Positions 48,213 to 55,608 of a DNA stretch of 56,660 nucleotides are shown in pieces. Origin of the DNA: a virus; IMG/VR virus record IMGVR_UViG_3300020396_000007, positions 1-56,660 of that record. One strand, 5' to 3'. Every line of letters begins with the position of its first letter. Position 1 is the stretch's first letter. A program made the position numbers and the translations under genes. The notes below the pieces were generated by a model. The model made no database searches. It saw only the letters and a list, made by a program, of their open reading frames with translations, and was not told the origin of the DNA.

Positions 48213-48581
48213 TTAACTCTGCGACAAGAAGAAGACTTTGGACGGTGACATCTGAAACGCGTTAAGCGCTGACGTGATGCTCGTCTGTAGTCCCGATAGA
48301 GCGGCTTGCTCTGTAGTGGATGCGTTTTGTACTGCTGCGACCTGGGTATTACCTTCAGTCTGCAACTCGCTTATTTCCGTGTTACCTTTTGCGGCAACAG
48401 CATTAATTTGCGTCGTACCTTCAGCACTAACGGCGCTTAGATTTGCGGCACCGTTGAAAATTTCTATCATCCTCGTGAGGTACACAAGGTCCGCGTTAGG
48501 TGTGGAAGCACCTAAGTTCTGCAATCGTGTGGATAGTTCGTCCGCTAATGACTGCTGATCGGAAACTGAAATGTTAGGCAT
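48213..48581 (-). CDS. Coiled-coil virion protein, 122 aa
   Basis: The middle has heptad-like repeats with a repeated pattern (AEGTTQINAVAAKGNTEISE, LQTEGNTQVAAVQNASTTEQ), typical of trimeric fibre shafts. Short globular ends. Overlaps the next gene's stop by 1 base. A fibre-linked component by position. Confidence 0.62.
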   Translation of the reverse strand: MPNISVSDQQSLADELSTRLQNLGASTPNADLVYLTRMIEIFNGAANLSAVSAEGTTQINAVAAKGNTEISELQTEGNTQVAAVQNASTTEQAALSGLQTSITSALNAFQMSPSKVFFLSQS

Positions 48582-49117
48582 TATAAACTACTCCCATTGA
48601 ATAGAGATCCGTACATCTGGCTGATTAAAATGTTTTCAGCGATTGTGGTTGGTGTTGTTGCAAAAGCTTGGTTTGCAAAGGTCTGTGATAAGTCGCGAGC
48701 CGCTTCGGATGCAGCTTGCGCTGCTTCAGATGCTGTCTGGGCTGTCTCTGCCGCGTTCTCAGATGCAAGAGCATTGGTCTCTGATGTAGCAGCAGCAGCT
48801 TGCTTTACGCCCATATCGGACAGCGCGGTAGTCTTGAAATTGTTTAGGTCTGTGAAGAGTTGGGTGAAAGATGCTATCTCAGCTACCGTACCGTCCGTAC
48901 CGATCTGAAGGTTCATCTTCTCAGCGCCAGAAGTATTATCATACGTAAAGGTAAATACGTCTACGTTACCCGTACTGGCGTCAAAGATTTTATTCAGAAG
49001 TGAGGATAAAGATAGGCCACCCATCTCCGCGTCTTCAAGATACGTATCGAGAAGAGTAGTGCCCGTATTCTGCGAGCGGAAGTTTAACTGTTCTGAAGGG
49101 ACGCGTGTGCGTGCCAT
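48581..49117 (-). CDS. Tail fibre shaft-like protein, 178 aa
   Basis: N-terminal globular part (TRVPSEQLNFRSQNTGTTLL; STGNVDVFTFTYDNTSGAEK) and a C-terminal coiled repeat (TNALASENAAETAQTASEAA, QAASEAARDL) of the Ala-Ser-Glu-Ala-Ala type used in fibre shafts. It ends with a short tip. Probably part of the same fibre complex as its neighbours. Confidence 0.68.
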   Translation of the reverse strand: MARTRVPSEQLNFRSQNTGTTLLDTYLEDAEMGGLSLSSLLNKIFDASTGNVDVFTFTYDNTSGAEKMNLQIGTDGTVAEIASFTQLFTDLNNFKTTALSDMGVKQAAAATSETNALASENAAETAQTASEAAQAASEAARDLSQTFANQAFATTPTTIAENILISQMYGSLFNGSSL

Positions 49118-49120
49118 CTA

Positions 49121-49381
49121 TTATTCTCCTTTAGCCAGCTTTGCTAGTGCGGCCACCCGACTGCTCGACATACTTATTATGTCCTCAGTATTCGTCATGC
49201 GCCCTGAGACATTACCCATGTCACGCTGCAAGCTTTCTCTAGTAAGCAATAATGCACCACGAAGCGCCTCTATGTCGTCCTTCATAGTTTTTAATTCTTC
49301 GTGGATACGGGCATCTATATACTCGCGGTACGTAGCATCTACCTGACTGGCCCATACGCTACTGCTCACGGGGTTTGGCAT
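49121..49381 (-). CDS. Coiled-coil protein, 86 aa
   Basis: Helical and charged (EYIDARIHEELKTMKDDIEA; LLTRESLQRDMGNVSGRMTN), ending KLAKGE. Overlaps the portal 3' end by 23 bases. No signal peptide. A small structural or assembly protein by position. Confidence 0.6.
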   Translation of the reverse strand: MPNPVSSSVWASQVDATYREYIDARIHEELKTMKDDIEALRGALLLTRESLQRDMGNVSGRMTNTEDIISMSSSRVAALAKLAKGE

Positions 49382-51290
49382 TTTGCTTCTCCTTCATAGA
49401 AACGAGATTTCCCTTCTGGACTTCACGCTCGATATTTTCTTGCGACTGCACGTTCGCACCACGTAACTTTTCCATCATCATCATTTGCTGAGAAGGTGTC
49501 GGCCCCTTGTCTTGCTGCTCTTTAGAAATCTTGAACTGATCTAAGTCAGAGACGCCCATTGAGCGAATAGCCTCTTCGACTATCTTGCCAGAGTTATATT
49601 CCATCGCCATGCCCGTCTCGTTAAGAGTGCGAAGCATAGTGATCCAAGTCTCAGCATTGCGCGTAGGCTCCAAAGGTAACGTGCCATCAACCACAAGATA
49701 CTCGATCTCGCCTTGTATATCTCTAAGCTTGAAGTCGAGGTACTCGTCCTTGACCATATCTTGAAGCTGGCTCGCAGCATCATTCTCAGAAATACGTATG
49801 GAACCTTCAGGCGAAAAGAAATCCTGAACATTAGCAACCATCATGCGTACCATCGGACGTACGGACGTAGCTGATATTGTACGTGCGAGTACGCCAAGCC
49901 TCTGCGACCCAAGTTGCGTAAGCCTTTGGATCTCCGTAGCCGTACGGATACCGTCGCTGGTCGGCATACCCTGCTGCGCGTCTGATGCTGCACTAACCCT
50001 CTGTTTTAATTCACTCATTGCGCCAATGTCGTTCCAATGTCCCTTGGTCACATCAGGAATTTGACTTATAAATACGCCCTCACCTGGCTTAACACCTGGC
50101 AACGTACGCACGATCCCGTGCGGGTTGCGGTCAACCAAGTCCTGTATGGCTATTTGCGTAGGATCTACGAACATCAAGTTAGTCAAAGCGGCCTGTACGT
50201 TGTCGATACGAGATCGAAGCAGCCAAGTCGCAACGTCGTGAAGTGGGAGCAACAGATCATACAACGATTGCGAGTAAGTCTTGTGCGCGTCATGGTACAG
50301 GCCGCCGATTACGACAGGAAACTGTCTGCCGTAAGGGTTTAACTGACATTTAATTACGACATTCTCATCAAGAATAGTTATGCACATCCATAACTGTTCT
50401 ATCTGGGGTATGCCGATCTCATATCCCGCAAGCCGCACCCAACATTCATCTACTACACGGCTGTCGCCTAGTGCGAAAAATGTATTGCCACCCTCGCGTC
50501 TATTGCGTTCGGCAGGGTCAATGCTTAATCCGCGTCCAGCTTCTTTATGCCAACGGTGTCCGTCCCACCCACCATTCGGAGGCGAGATACGGTTGCGGAG
50601 CGACGGGTATTCCTTGAGCTTGGGGTACATTCCTGATTGGAGTAGGCTGTCATAAGAAGAGAACTCAGAAAAGATGATGTATTGCATCTTGTCGAAGTCT
50701 CCCCACTGAACTCTGGGGTCGTGGAATACGCGTCGCGGGTCGAAGTTTGTGATCTGGTTTGTTCGGCTCGTAGCATCCCACGTAACTTTCGTGGGTGCGT
50801 AGCCGTACCGAATACTGTCAAGAAGGTGTTGGGCAAGGCGAGCTTCTCCTGCTGTTCTACGCATTTGCTGGTGTAACAAACGCTCGATTATTGCAGATGA
50901 TTTACGTGACTTGCGGTTCATGCCTTCTAGCTGAAACATTGGATTGCGGCCCGTGAGGGCTGCCATCAAATACGTCAACACCGTATCGCTTATTGCGCGA
51001 GTATCCGCGATCACCGCCTTCTCTCTGAAAGCCGTAGCAGTCGGATCTACGTAAACATCGTGTGCGCGATCAGCTTGCTTCCAGTGATCATAACGACGGC
51101 TAATCCTGTCATATGACATCTGCGTTGCAGATCGTACGTAATCTACGATCCGTTGCTCCTGCTCATCTGTAAGTAAAGAGGAAATATCCCCATAACCCAT
51201 GAGCGCTTCAGCGTGATCAGACAAGTCAACAACTATACCGTCGTCGGCTGGTGTGTATTCCGCTTTATAATTTGTTGTAGTCAATGCCAT
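49359..51290 (-). CDS. Portal (head-tail connector) protein, 643 aa
   Basis: Follows the large terminase and precedes the fibres. Typical podovirus portal features: DHWKQADRAHDVYVDPTATA, LTYLMAALTGRNPMFQLEGM, FDPRRVFHDPRVQWGDFDKM, long helical stretch TATEIQRLTQLGSQRLGVLA and a Gln/Met-rich helical C-terminus (the barrel). It forms the dodecameric ring through which DNA is packaged. It has its own upstream late element (copy d, about 31 bases before ATG). Confidence 0.85.
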   Translation of the reverse strand: MALTTTNYKAEYTPADDGIVVDLSDHAEALMGYGDISSLLTDEQEQRIVDYVRSATQMSYDRISRRYDHWKQADRAHDVYVDPTATAFREKAVIADTRAISDTVLTYLMAALTGRNPMFQLEGMNRKSRKSSAIIERLLHQQMRRTAGEARLAQHLLDSIRYGYAPTKVTWDATSRTNQITNFDPRRVFHDPRVQWGDFDKMQYIIFSEFSSYDSLLQSGMYPKLKEYPSLRNRISPPNGGWDGHRWHKEAGRGLSIDPAERNRREGGNTFFALGDSRVVDECWVRLAGYEIGIPQIEQLWMCITILDENVVIKCQLNPYGRQFPVVIGGLYHDAHKTYSQSLYDLLLPLHDVATWLLRSRIDNVQAALTNLMFVDPTQIAIQDLVDRNPHGIVRTLPGVKPGEGVFISQIPDVTKGHWNDIGAMSELKQRVSAASDAQQGMPTSDGIRTATEIQRLTQLGSQRLGVLARTISATSVRPMVRMMVANVQDFFSPEGSIRISENDAASQLQDMVKDEYLDFKLRDIQGEIEYLVVDGTLPLEPTRNAETWITMLRTLNETGMAMEYNSGKIVEEAIRSMGVSDLDQFKISKEQQDKGPTPSQQMMMMEKLRGANVQSQENIEREVQKGNLVSMKEKQNAKPREQ

Positions 51291-51320
51291 AAGAACACAT
51301 TTACTCCTTTATCCAACCTT

Positions 51321-51330
51321 CAGTCGTCCT
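51321..51330 (-). promoter_or_regulatory. Late element copy d (AATAAGGACGACTGAAGG)
   Basis: Minus strand, overlapping the terminase stop and 31 bases before the portal ATG, with a normal AAAGGAG ribosome site between. Confidence 0.6.
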
Positions 51331-52994
51331 TATTCGCCCCACCCACGCCAACTGTCAGACATATTGTTGAGATCAGACGTGTGGTTCCACATACTGTCTT
51401 TGGATTTAGGGAGAGAAAACTGAGGGGGTTGGTAATATTCACCCGTGGATGGTGTTCGTGCGAGTACATCTAAACCGATAGCCATAGCATCAACCATGTC
51501 GTCGTGAGTGCCCGCTGGAAACGTCTGACACTCATCATGGAAGGCATCAAGCCATACAGCAGAAGAAGGTATGAAAACTCTCCCGCCCTCAATGATAGGC
51601 AGTACGGCAGATAAGCGTGTCACCTTGTCAGTCGATACTCTGTAAGGAATTACAGAAACGCCACTCTCTCTTTTAAGCTCTTGGATAAGGCTCTGACCTG
51701 ATGCTTTGTCCTCAATGTAAATGCCACGTAGGCCACGTCCGCGCCACTGGTTGTTAAGCTGGATCATACGACGCTTTAGTTCAGGAAACTCAAACCGTTC
51801 ACGTACACAGTCTATGATGTAGATGTCGCCCGTAGTGTCGAGGCCCATCACCATCATAACAGAGTAGTCACTGTCCTGGCGTGCCTTGAACGCTGTGTCG
51901 GCTGCAATAATGAGAGATGAAAATTTCTCTGGCTTCATATCTTCGGGGTACGTACGCCACCAACTAGAACGTATTAGGTTTCCCCCCTGGATGTACGGGG
52001 TCTGCTGGTAGAGGGAAGCGAACTCTCTGGGGTTGAGGCGTTGACGACGTTCAAGATCTTCGAGAGAGAACCGTTCGGGCCACAAGGCGATCTTTTCAGT
52101 TTTACGTATGTACCGTTTTCCCGATGAGAGCTTGCTTGCCTCGTTTGGTGCGAGGTAATCAGCGTGATCGGATGGTAAATTGGATCGGGAAATCTTACCA
52201 ACGTCTCCTTGAATTGGCTTTTCTTCGACGGCAGGGAAATTGATGTGAAGCCATCGGCCTTCCTTCCAGTCATCTGTATCCATAAGTCGGCCAGCGAGGT
52301 CGTCAGGATGCCAGCGTGTGAGGATGCAGATTTGGGCGGGGGGTACACCGTCAATGTCGGGTTGGAGACGCGTGGATAGAGCGGATACATAATAATTCCA
52401 GACGCGGTTTCTCTGTGTGGCACTCTCAGCTTCCTCTCTGCTCTTTAATGGGTCATCAAAAACTAAAAGATTTGCCGCACGCCCTGACGTGGTGCCCCCA
52501 ACACCAATGAAATAGGCCGCGCCCTGCGCGGTTGTGCGCCACTGGTCTACGGCTCGGCTGTCTGGTGACATCTCAAAGTCAGGGAAGGTCTGCGATGTGG
52601 TTGGTTCGTTGCATAAGTCACGTACTTGGCGTCCGAAATCAGTAGCAAGCTGGCTATTGTAGCTGGTGGACATAAGAAAACGTGAGGGTTTGCGCGACAT
52701 GAAGTACGCAGGGAAAATTATGCTGCCATAAGTAGACTTCCCGTGCCTTGGCGGCATGGTGATAAGCAGGTTTCGTACGGGTACGCGCTCTATGCGGGCC
52801 TTTTCCTCTGCTGACTTGCCGTAATGGCTGTCGAGGGTATTCTTTTCTAGGCGATCAAGAGCCTCAATCATGTCTAAGTGGAACTGCGGGAGTACCCAGC
52901 CTGGGTTTTGTAGGCGAACCCAGCCTAGAAAGCTTCGTTCTGCCTCACTGAGCTTGAGTAAGTGTTTGGCTGCGTCCTGTGCTGTGAGGTTCAT
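51330..52994 (-). CDS. terL: Terminase large subunit
   Basis: 554 residues. Walker A-like MPPRHGKSTYG (about 79), Walker B LLVFDDPLK (about 175), then the RNase H-fold nuclease with Asp in IIAADTAFKARQDSDYS (about 363) and GTHDDMVDAMAIGLDVLA (about 497). It drives ATP-dependent packaging and cuts the concatemer. The PPRHGKS Walker variant is typical of a broad terminase clade in podoviruses and Mu-like phages. ATGA overlap with the small subunit gene. Confidence 0.95.
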   Translation of the reverse strand: MNLTAQDAAKHLLKLSEAERSFLGWVRLQNPGWVLPQFHLDMIEALDRLEKNTLDSHYGKSAEEKARIERVPVRNLLITMPPRHGKSTYGSIIFPAYFMSRKPSRFLMSTSYNSQLATDFGRQVRDLCNEPTTSQTFPDFEMSPDSRAVDQWRTTAQGAAYFIGVGGTTSGRAANLLVFDDPLKSREEAESATQRNRVWNYYVSALSTRLQPDIDGVPPAQICILTRWHPDDLAGRLMDTDDWKEGRWLHINFPAVEEKPIQGDVGKISRSNLPSDHADYLAPNEASKLSSGKRYIRKTEKIALWPERFSLEDLERRQRLNPREFASLYQQTPYIQGGNLIRSSWWRTYPEDMKPEKFSSLIIAADTAFKARQDSDYSVMMVMGLDTTGDIYIIDCVRERFEFPELKRRMIQLNNQWRGRGLRGIYIEDKASGQSLIQELKRESGVSVIPYRVSTDKVTRLSAVLPIIEGGRVFIPSSAVWLDAFHDECQTFPAGTHDDMVDAMAIGLDVLARTPSTGEYYQPPQFSLPKSKDSMWNHTSDLNNMSDSWRGWGE

Positions 52995-53317
52995 GCGCTT
53001 TCCTCTACAGCTTCGGCGTCGATAATGTTGTTTACGCCCATTGCTATAGCTTCAAGCTGCTCACGAGACATCTTCTCAGGGGCTTCTTGTATATTATGCT
53101 CATGCTGCACGAACTGAGCCGTCAGATCAGGTACAACCTTGTTGAGCATGGTGGCGAATACCCGCGCTTGTGTGGGTGTCCAGTCCTGTTTGCCCATAAC
53201 TACGTCGTGAGCTTCGTCTAACTGGTTTATGACGCGCCGATACAAGCCAGCACGCATGTTTGCCACTTGTAAAGGGGTCAATCTAGTTTCTGTTGTAGGT
53301 GTTTTTTTACGTGACAT
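52991..53317 (-). CDS. Terminase small subunit-like protein, 108 aa
   Basis: Directly upstream of terL and coupled to it. Helical, with a basic N-terminus (MSRKKTPTTETRLTPLQVAN), a central helix (YRRVINQLDEAHDVVMGKQD) and an acidic C-terminus (NNIIDAEAVEESA). It would recognise the packaging site. Call is by position and size; HTH is not obvious. Confidence 0.65.
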   Translation of the reverse strand: MSRKKTPTTETRLTPLQVANMRAGLYRRVINQLDEAHDVVMGKQDWTPTQARVFATMLNKVVPDLTAQFVQHEHNIQEAPEKMSREQLEAIAMGVNNIIDAEAVEESA

Positions 53318-53595
53318 TAAAGTTTCCTTGACGTTTTCAATTTTGCTCAGATTTCTCGTGGGGGTCGCAATGGCAATTCACGGAAACTGATCGGCGGGAA
53401 GGGGGTTGGCCCCCCCTATCTTCTCTTTTTGGCGCGATGATGACACTTACCACTGCTAACTGACTGTTTTTGCTAGGTTTTCCCTCCCCACTTAGGGGAT
53501 TTTCGGTGGTTTTTGGGTCTTCGTATATTTCGGATTTCGCTCCTCTCGCGTAAGAAAATTAGCCATACGCGTATGTTACGCAAATGCGTAACGCT

Positions 53596-53604
53596 CGTCG
53601 TCCT
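53596..53604 (-). promoter_or_regulatory. Late-element-like copy g (GCAGGACGACGAG)
   Basis: Minus strand AGGACGACG, one core mismatch relative to AGGACGACT, about 280 bases upstream of the small terminase. It could be the first late promoter; weaker than the others because of distance and mismatch. Confidence 0.35.
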
Positions 53605-53636
53605 GCGTACGTGCGACCAAAGATAAATCTTTGAGG
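53605..53636 (+). promoter_or_regulatory. Leader hairpin element (copy 2)
   Basis: Box GCGTACGTGCGACC, hairpin CAAAGAT-AA-ATCTTTG, then GAGGAG. It matches copy 1 (508-545) in both flanking boxes but not in the stem. It lies upstream of the first gene of the accessory cluster, 96 bases before ATG 53732. Confidence 0.5.
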
Positions 53637-53731
53637 AGCTTAGATGGGTGCCAGCTTCAGATTGGAGGATGGCCTGTGTCCTGATGTCAGGATGCGGATC
53701 TATGCATGTGTAACACAAAAGGAGAAATCAC

Positions 53732-54184
53732 ATGACAAAATCACCCGTAACACCCGTACGTTGCTTCACGAAATCCAACGCCGCCGACGACTTCCTCACA
53801 GCGAAGTCGAAGGGCGCAAAGGAAGCCGTCTTAGCGCAAGCGAAAGCCGCGCACTCGAAGAACCGCAAGAAATCTTGGGGTACGCTCGTGCGTTACATGA
53901 CCACCAACGACACAACTCGCCTCGAATTGAGCGCGTACGGTACTAGCGCGGATTGGCAAGATTTCCACTCCAAGCAGGACTACGCCAAGAAGCCCAAAGC
54001 GCCCGCGAAGAAAGCGCCCGTCAAGGCCGCTCCAAAGCCGAAGGCTCCTGCCAAAGCGCCCGTAAGTAACGCCAAAGCCGCTGTAAGCTCCGTCGATGCT
54101 GCCAAGGCGCTCGCGGTGCTGATCGGCGCTGGGATGGCTGACAGTGCCGAAGCGCGTACGTTGATGAGCTTCATCAAAGCATAA
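53732..54184 (+). CDS. Histone H1-like Lys/Ala/Pro-rich protein, 150 aa
   Basis: AAAGGAG precedes ATG. Residues 1-85 form a charged helical domain (TKSNAADDFLTAKSKGAKEA; SWGTLVRYMTTNDTTRLELS). Residues 87-122 are a KAPAKKAPVKAAPKPKAPAK-type tail, like bacterial histone H1 analogues, and a final helical unit follows (DAAKALAVLIGAGMADSAEA). It probably binds DNA nonspecifically, to compact phage DNA or alter host nucleoid. First gene after the divergent control region, so likely early. Confidence 0.72.
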   Translation: MTKSPVTPVRCFTKSNAADDFLTAKSKGAKEAVLAQAKAAHSKNRKKSWGTLVRYMTTNDTTRLELSAYGTSADWQDFHSKQDYAKKPKAPAKKAPVKAAPKPKAPAKAPVSNAKAAVSSVDAAKALAVLIGAGMADSAEARTLMSFIKA

Positions 54185-54213
54185 TTCTACGCCCACATTG
54201 GAACGCATTACGT

Positions 54214-54246
54214 AAGCCCATCAAGTTCGCTTGGTGGGCTTTCTTG
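54214..54246 (+). terminator. Intrinsic terminator after the H1-like gene
   Basis: 12-bp stem (54214-54225 with 54230-54241, one G-T pair) closed by a TTCG loop and followed by TTTCTT. It lies 30 bases past the H1-like stop and 33 before the next start, so it may attenuate transcription into the small-gene run. Confidence 0.85.
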
Positions 54247-54278
54247 TGCAGTCCCGCACGCAATGGAGAGGAGAAACA

Positions 54279-54500
54279 ATGAGACCAACAAACGTACGCG
54301 AAGGTAAGCTTTCGCACGACTTCAGCGACCTACACCGAGCAGGTCGCATCCAGCAAACGCGAGACGCTTGGTGGAGTGAAGCGAAGCCGTGGAAGCCTGT
54401 CCAAAACAACCCTCGCGCTGGTCGCTGGCTCAAGCAACGAGCCGCCAAACTACGCCGTCAAGGTGCACTCGAAGAGATACGTGAGTTCCTTCGCGACTGA
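54279..54500 (+). CDS. Hypothetical basic protein, 73 aa
   Basis: Start MRPTNVREGKLSHDF has GAGAGGAG 6 bases upstream; an earlier in-frame start would read through the terminator. Basic and Trp-containing (RDAWWSEAKPWKPVQNNPRA; LKQRAAKLRRQGALEEIREF). Probably a small nucleic-acid- or protein-binding early protein. No family recognised. Confidence 0.62.
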   Translation: MRPTNVREGKLSHDFSDLHRAGRIQQTRDAWWSEAKPWKPVQNNPRAGRWLKQRAAKLRRQGALEEIREFLRD

Positions 54501-54504
54501 ACAT

Positions 54505-54560
54505 ATCGGTGCGAGCAGTGTTCTGCTCTCATCCCATGCGTTCAGCATGACAACCCGCAT
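54505..54560 (+). promoter_or_regulatory. Two-hairpin leader element (copy 1)
   Basis: Hairpin GAGCAG-TGTT-CTGCTC (54513-54528), spacer T, CATCCC (54530-54535), hairpin ATGC/GCAT (54536-54548), then AACCC and AAGGAGAA before the ATG at 54575. The same order of parts appears at 55164-55230 with different stem sequences. Confidence 0.5.
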
Positions 54561-54574
54561 GGAAGGAGAAACCT

Positions 54575-54763
54575 ATGCAAAGAAACCCAAACCTTACCCG
54601 ACACGATGACCCGTGTGATGAGTGGCAGTCAATCGGTGATTACGTACGCAAAGTACGCGAACGAGCAGAGCAGGATCGACGCAACCTCGCTGAATTTTAC
54701 GATGCGGCAAGCGCGTACGATGACGAAGACTTTGCCATGAATTTCGTACGCTTCGCTCAATGA
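54575..54763 (+). CDS. Hypothetical protein, 62 aa
   Basis: AAGGAG 8 bases before ATG. MQRNPNLTRHDDPCDEWQSI, helical middle (VRKVRERAEQDRRNLAEFYD) and acidic end. The stop overlaps the next start (ATGA). No family recognised. Confidence 0.62.
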   Translation: MQRNPNLTRHDDPCDEWQSIGDYVRKVRERAEQDRRNLAEFYDAASAYDDEDFAMNFVRFAQ

Positions 54764-54906
54764 CCCCATTGCAAGCGTTAGCGTTCAATACAGCGGTGGC
54801 TCTGATCGGAGCCACCATCATACTCGAATGGATCTCAGGGTGCGGAACACCCGAAGGGCAGTGCCTGATACTGCCGCTATCCTTTCCTCACCTCATACCT
54901 CAATAG
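54760..54906 (+). CDS. Small membrane protein, 48 aa
   Basis: ATG overlaps the preceding stop. The frame MTPLQALAFNTAVALIGATI has a hydrophobic segment of about 18 residues, then LEWISGCGTPEGQCLILPLS. One membrane span and two Cys. Coupling supports it; no Shine-Dalgarno of its own. Part of the coding DNA also forms a strong stem (GGTGGCTC/GAGCCACC). Confidence 0.5.
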   Translation: MTPLQALAFNTAVALIGATIILEWISGCGTPEGQCLILPLSFPHLIPQ

Positions 54907-54916
54907 GAGAATACGA

Positions 54917-55147
54917 ATGAGCTTTCCACCCATCATAAGAGCAGACGAAGGCGATGGATATTTAATCCACCGCTTCGCCAATGTACGCGATCTTCACGCA
55001 ATGGAGTTGCTATCCGACTTCGAAGTAGTGGAGCTTGCAAGATACACGAATTGGTACGGATTAGTTGGCGCAGATGAGGGTCTCGAAACCATCCACGATG
55101 CGCTTTCAATATGCGACTATGGCTGGACGTTGGGTCTACCCCTGTAG
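54917..55147 (+). CDS. Hypothetical protein, 76 aa
   Basis: AGGAGA 7 bases before ATG. Acidic, mixed alpha/beta (YLIHRFANVRDLHAMELLSD; ELARYTNWYGLVGADEGLET), ending TLGLPL. No family recognised; an early accessory gene by location. Confidence 0.62.
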   Translation: MSFPPIIRADEGDGYLIHRFANVRDLHAMELLSDFEVVELARYTNWYGLVGADEGLETIHDALSICDYGWTLGLPL

Positions 55148-55163
55148 CGAAGAACGTACAGGT

Positions 55164-55230
55164 GACGAGCCGTTTGGACGCGGCTCGCATCCCGTACGCT
55201 TTTGTACGAACCCCATAACACAAGGAGAAT
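55164..55230 (+). promoter_or_regulatory. Two-hairpin leader element (copy 2)
   Basis: Hairpin CGAGCCG/CGGCTCG (55168-55174, 55183-55189), CATCCC (55190-55195), hairpin CGTAC-GCTTTT-GTACG (55195-55210), ACCCC, then AAGGAGAA before ATG 55234. Parallel to copy 1 at 54505-54560. Confidence 0.5.
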
Positions 55231-55233
55231 AAC

Positions 55234-55608
55234 ATGGGAAAACTACCACACCCAGTGGAGTACCAAGAAGAGCACTTGGACGACATCAAGAAGGCCATCG
55301 AGGACGCACGTTTCGGAGCCGAAGCATTAGCAGTCGTGAAGTACGGCGACCTAGATCCTGCTGATACGTGCGGCTTTGCTTGGGTCTCATTGACACCCGA
55401 CTTCAAGGGCAACACGAAGATCGGAAAGAGAGAGCGCAAGGTGTTTGAGGCTCTTGGCGCTAGGAAAGATTGGACAGAGAGACGTTGGCAGATTTGGTGC
55501 CCAACAAATACGCAGTCCATCAACATCAAAGAGCTTGTGTGCGATCATATATGTGAACACTTGCGCCCCTTTGGTTTCACCGCACACACAGGGAGCAATG
55601 TAGACTGA
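55234..55608 (+). CDS. Hypothetical protein, 124 aa
   Basis: AAGGAG 8 bases before ATG. Alpha/beta protein (EEHLDDIKKAIEDARFGAEA; CGFAWVSLTPDFKGNTKIGK; DWTERRWQIWCPTNTQSINI). The stop overlaps the kinase start. No family recognised; its tight coupling to the kinase suggests a related job. Confidence 0.62.
   Translation: MGKLPHPVEYQEEHLDDIKKAIEDARFGAEALAVVKYGDLDPADTCGFAWVSLTPDFKGNTKIGKRERKVFEALGARKDWTERRWQIWCPTNTQSINIKELVCDHICEHLRPFGFTAHTGSNVD

Larger units (their letters stand above)
53318..53731. other. Intergenic control region upstream of terminase; candidate packaging site
   Basis: 414 bases with no convincing gene, separating divergent late and accessory transcription. It contains a G-run/C-run hairpin (GGGGG-TTGG-CCCCC near 53403-53416), a perfect 12-bp palindrome CATACGCGTATG (53564-53575), an adjoining hairpin GTTACGC-AAAT-GCGTAAC (53575-53592), late-element-like copy g (53596-53604), leader hairpin copy 2 (53605-53636) and TCCTGA/TCAGGA near 53679-53692. 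Beside the terminase genes it is the best place for a pac/cos site. Confidence 0.55.

Noticed and set aside
53473-53718. 81-aa minus-strand frame upstream of terminase
   Set aside because: Composition is unlike a protein, it crosses several palindromes and has no ribosome site.
53644-53946. 100-aa plus-strand frame with strong GAGGAG
   Set aside because: It overlaps the H1-like gene out of frame for most of its length. The GAGGAG is part of the repeated leader element. A very short leader peptide cannot be excluded.
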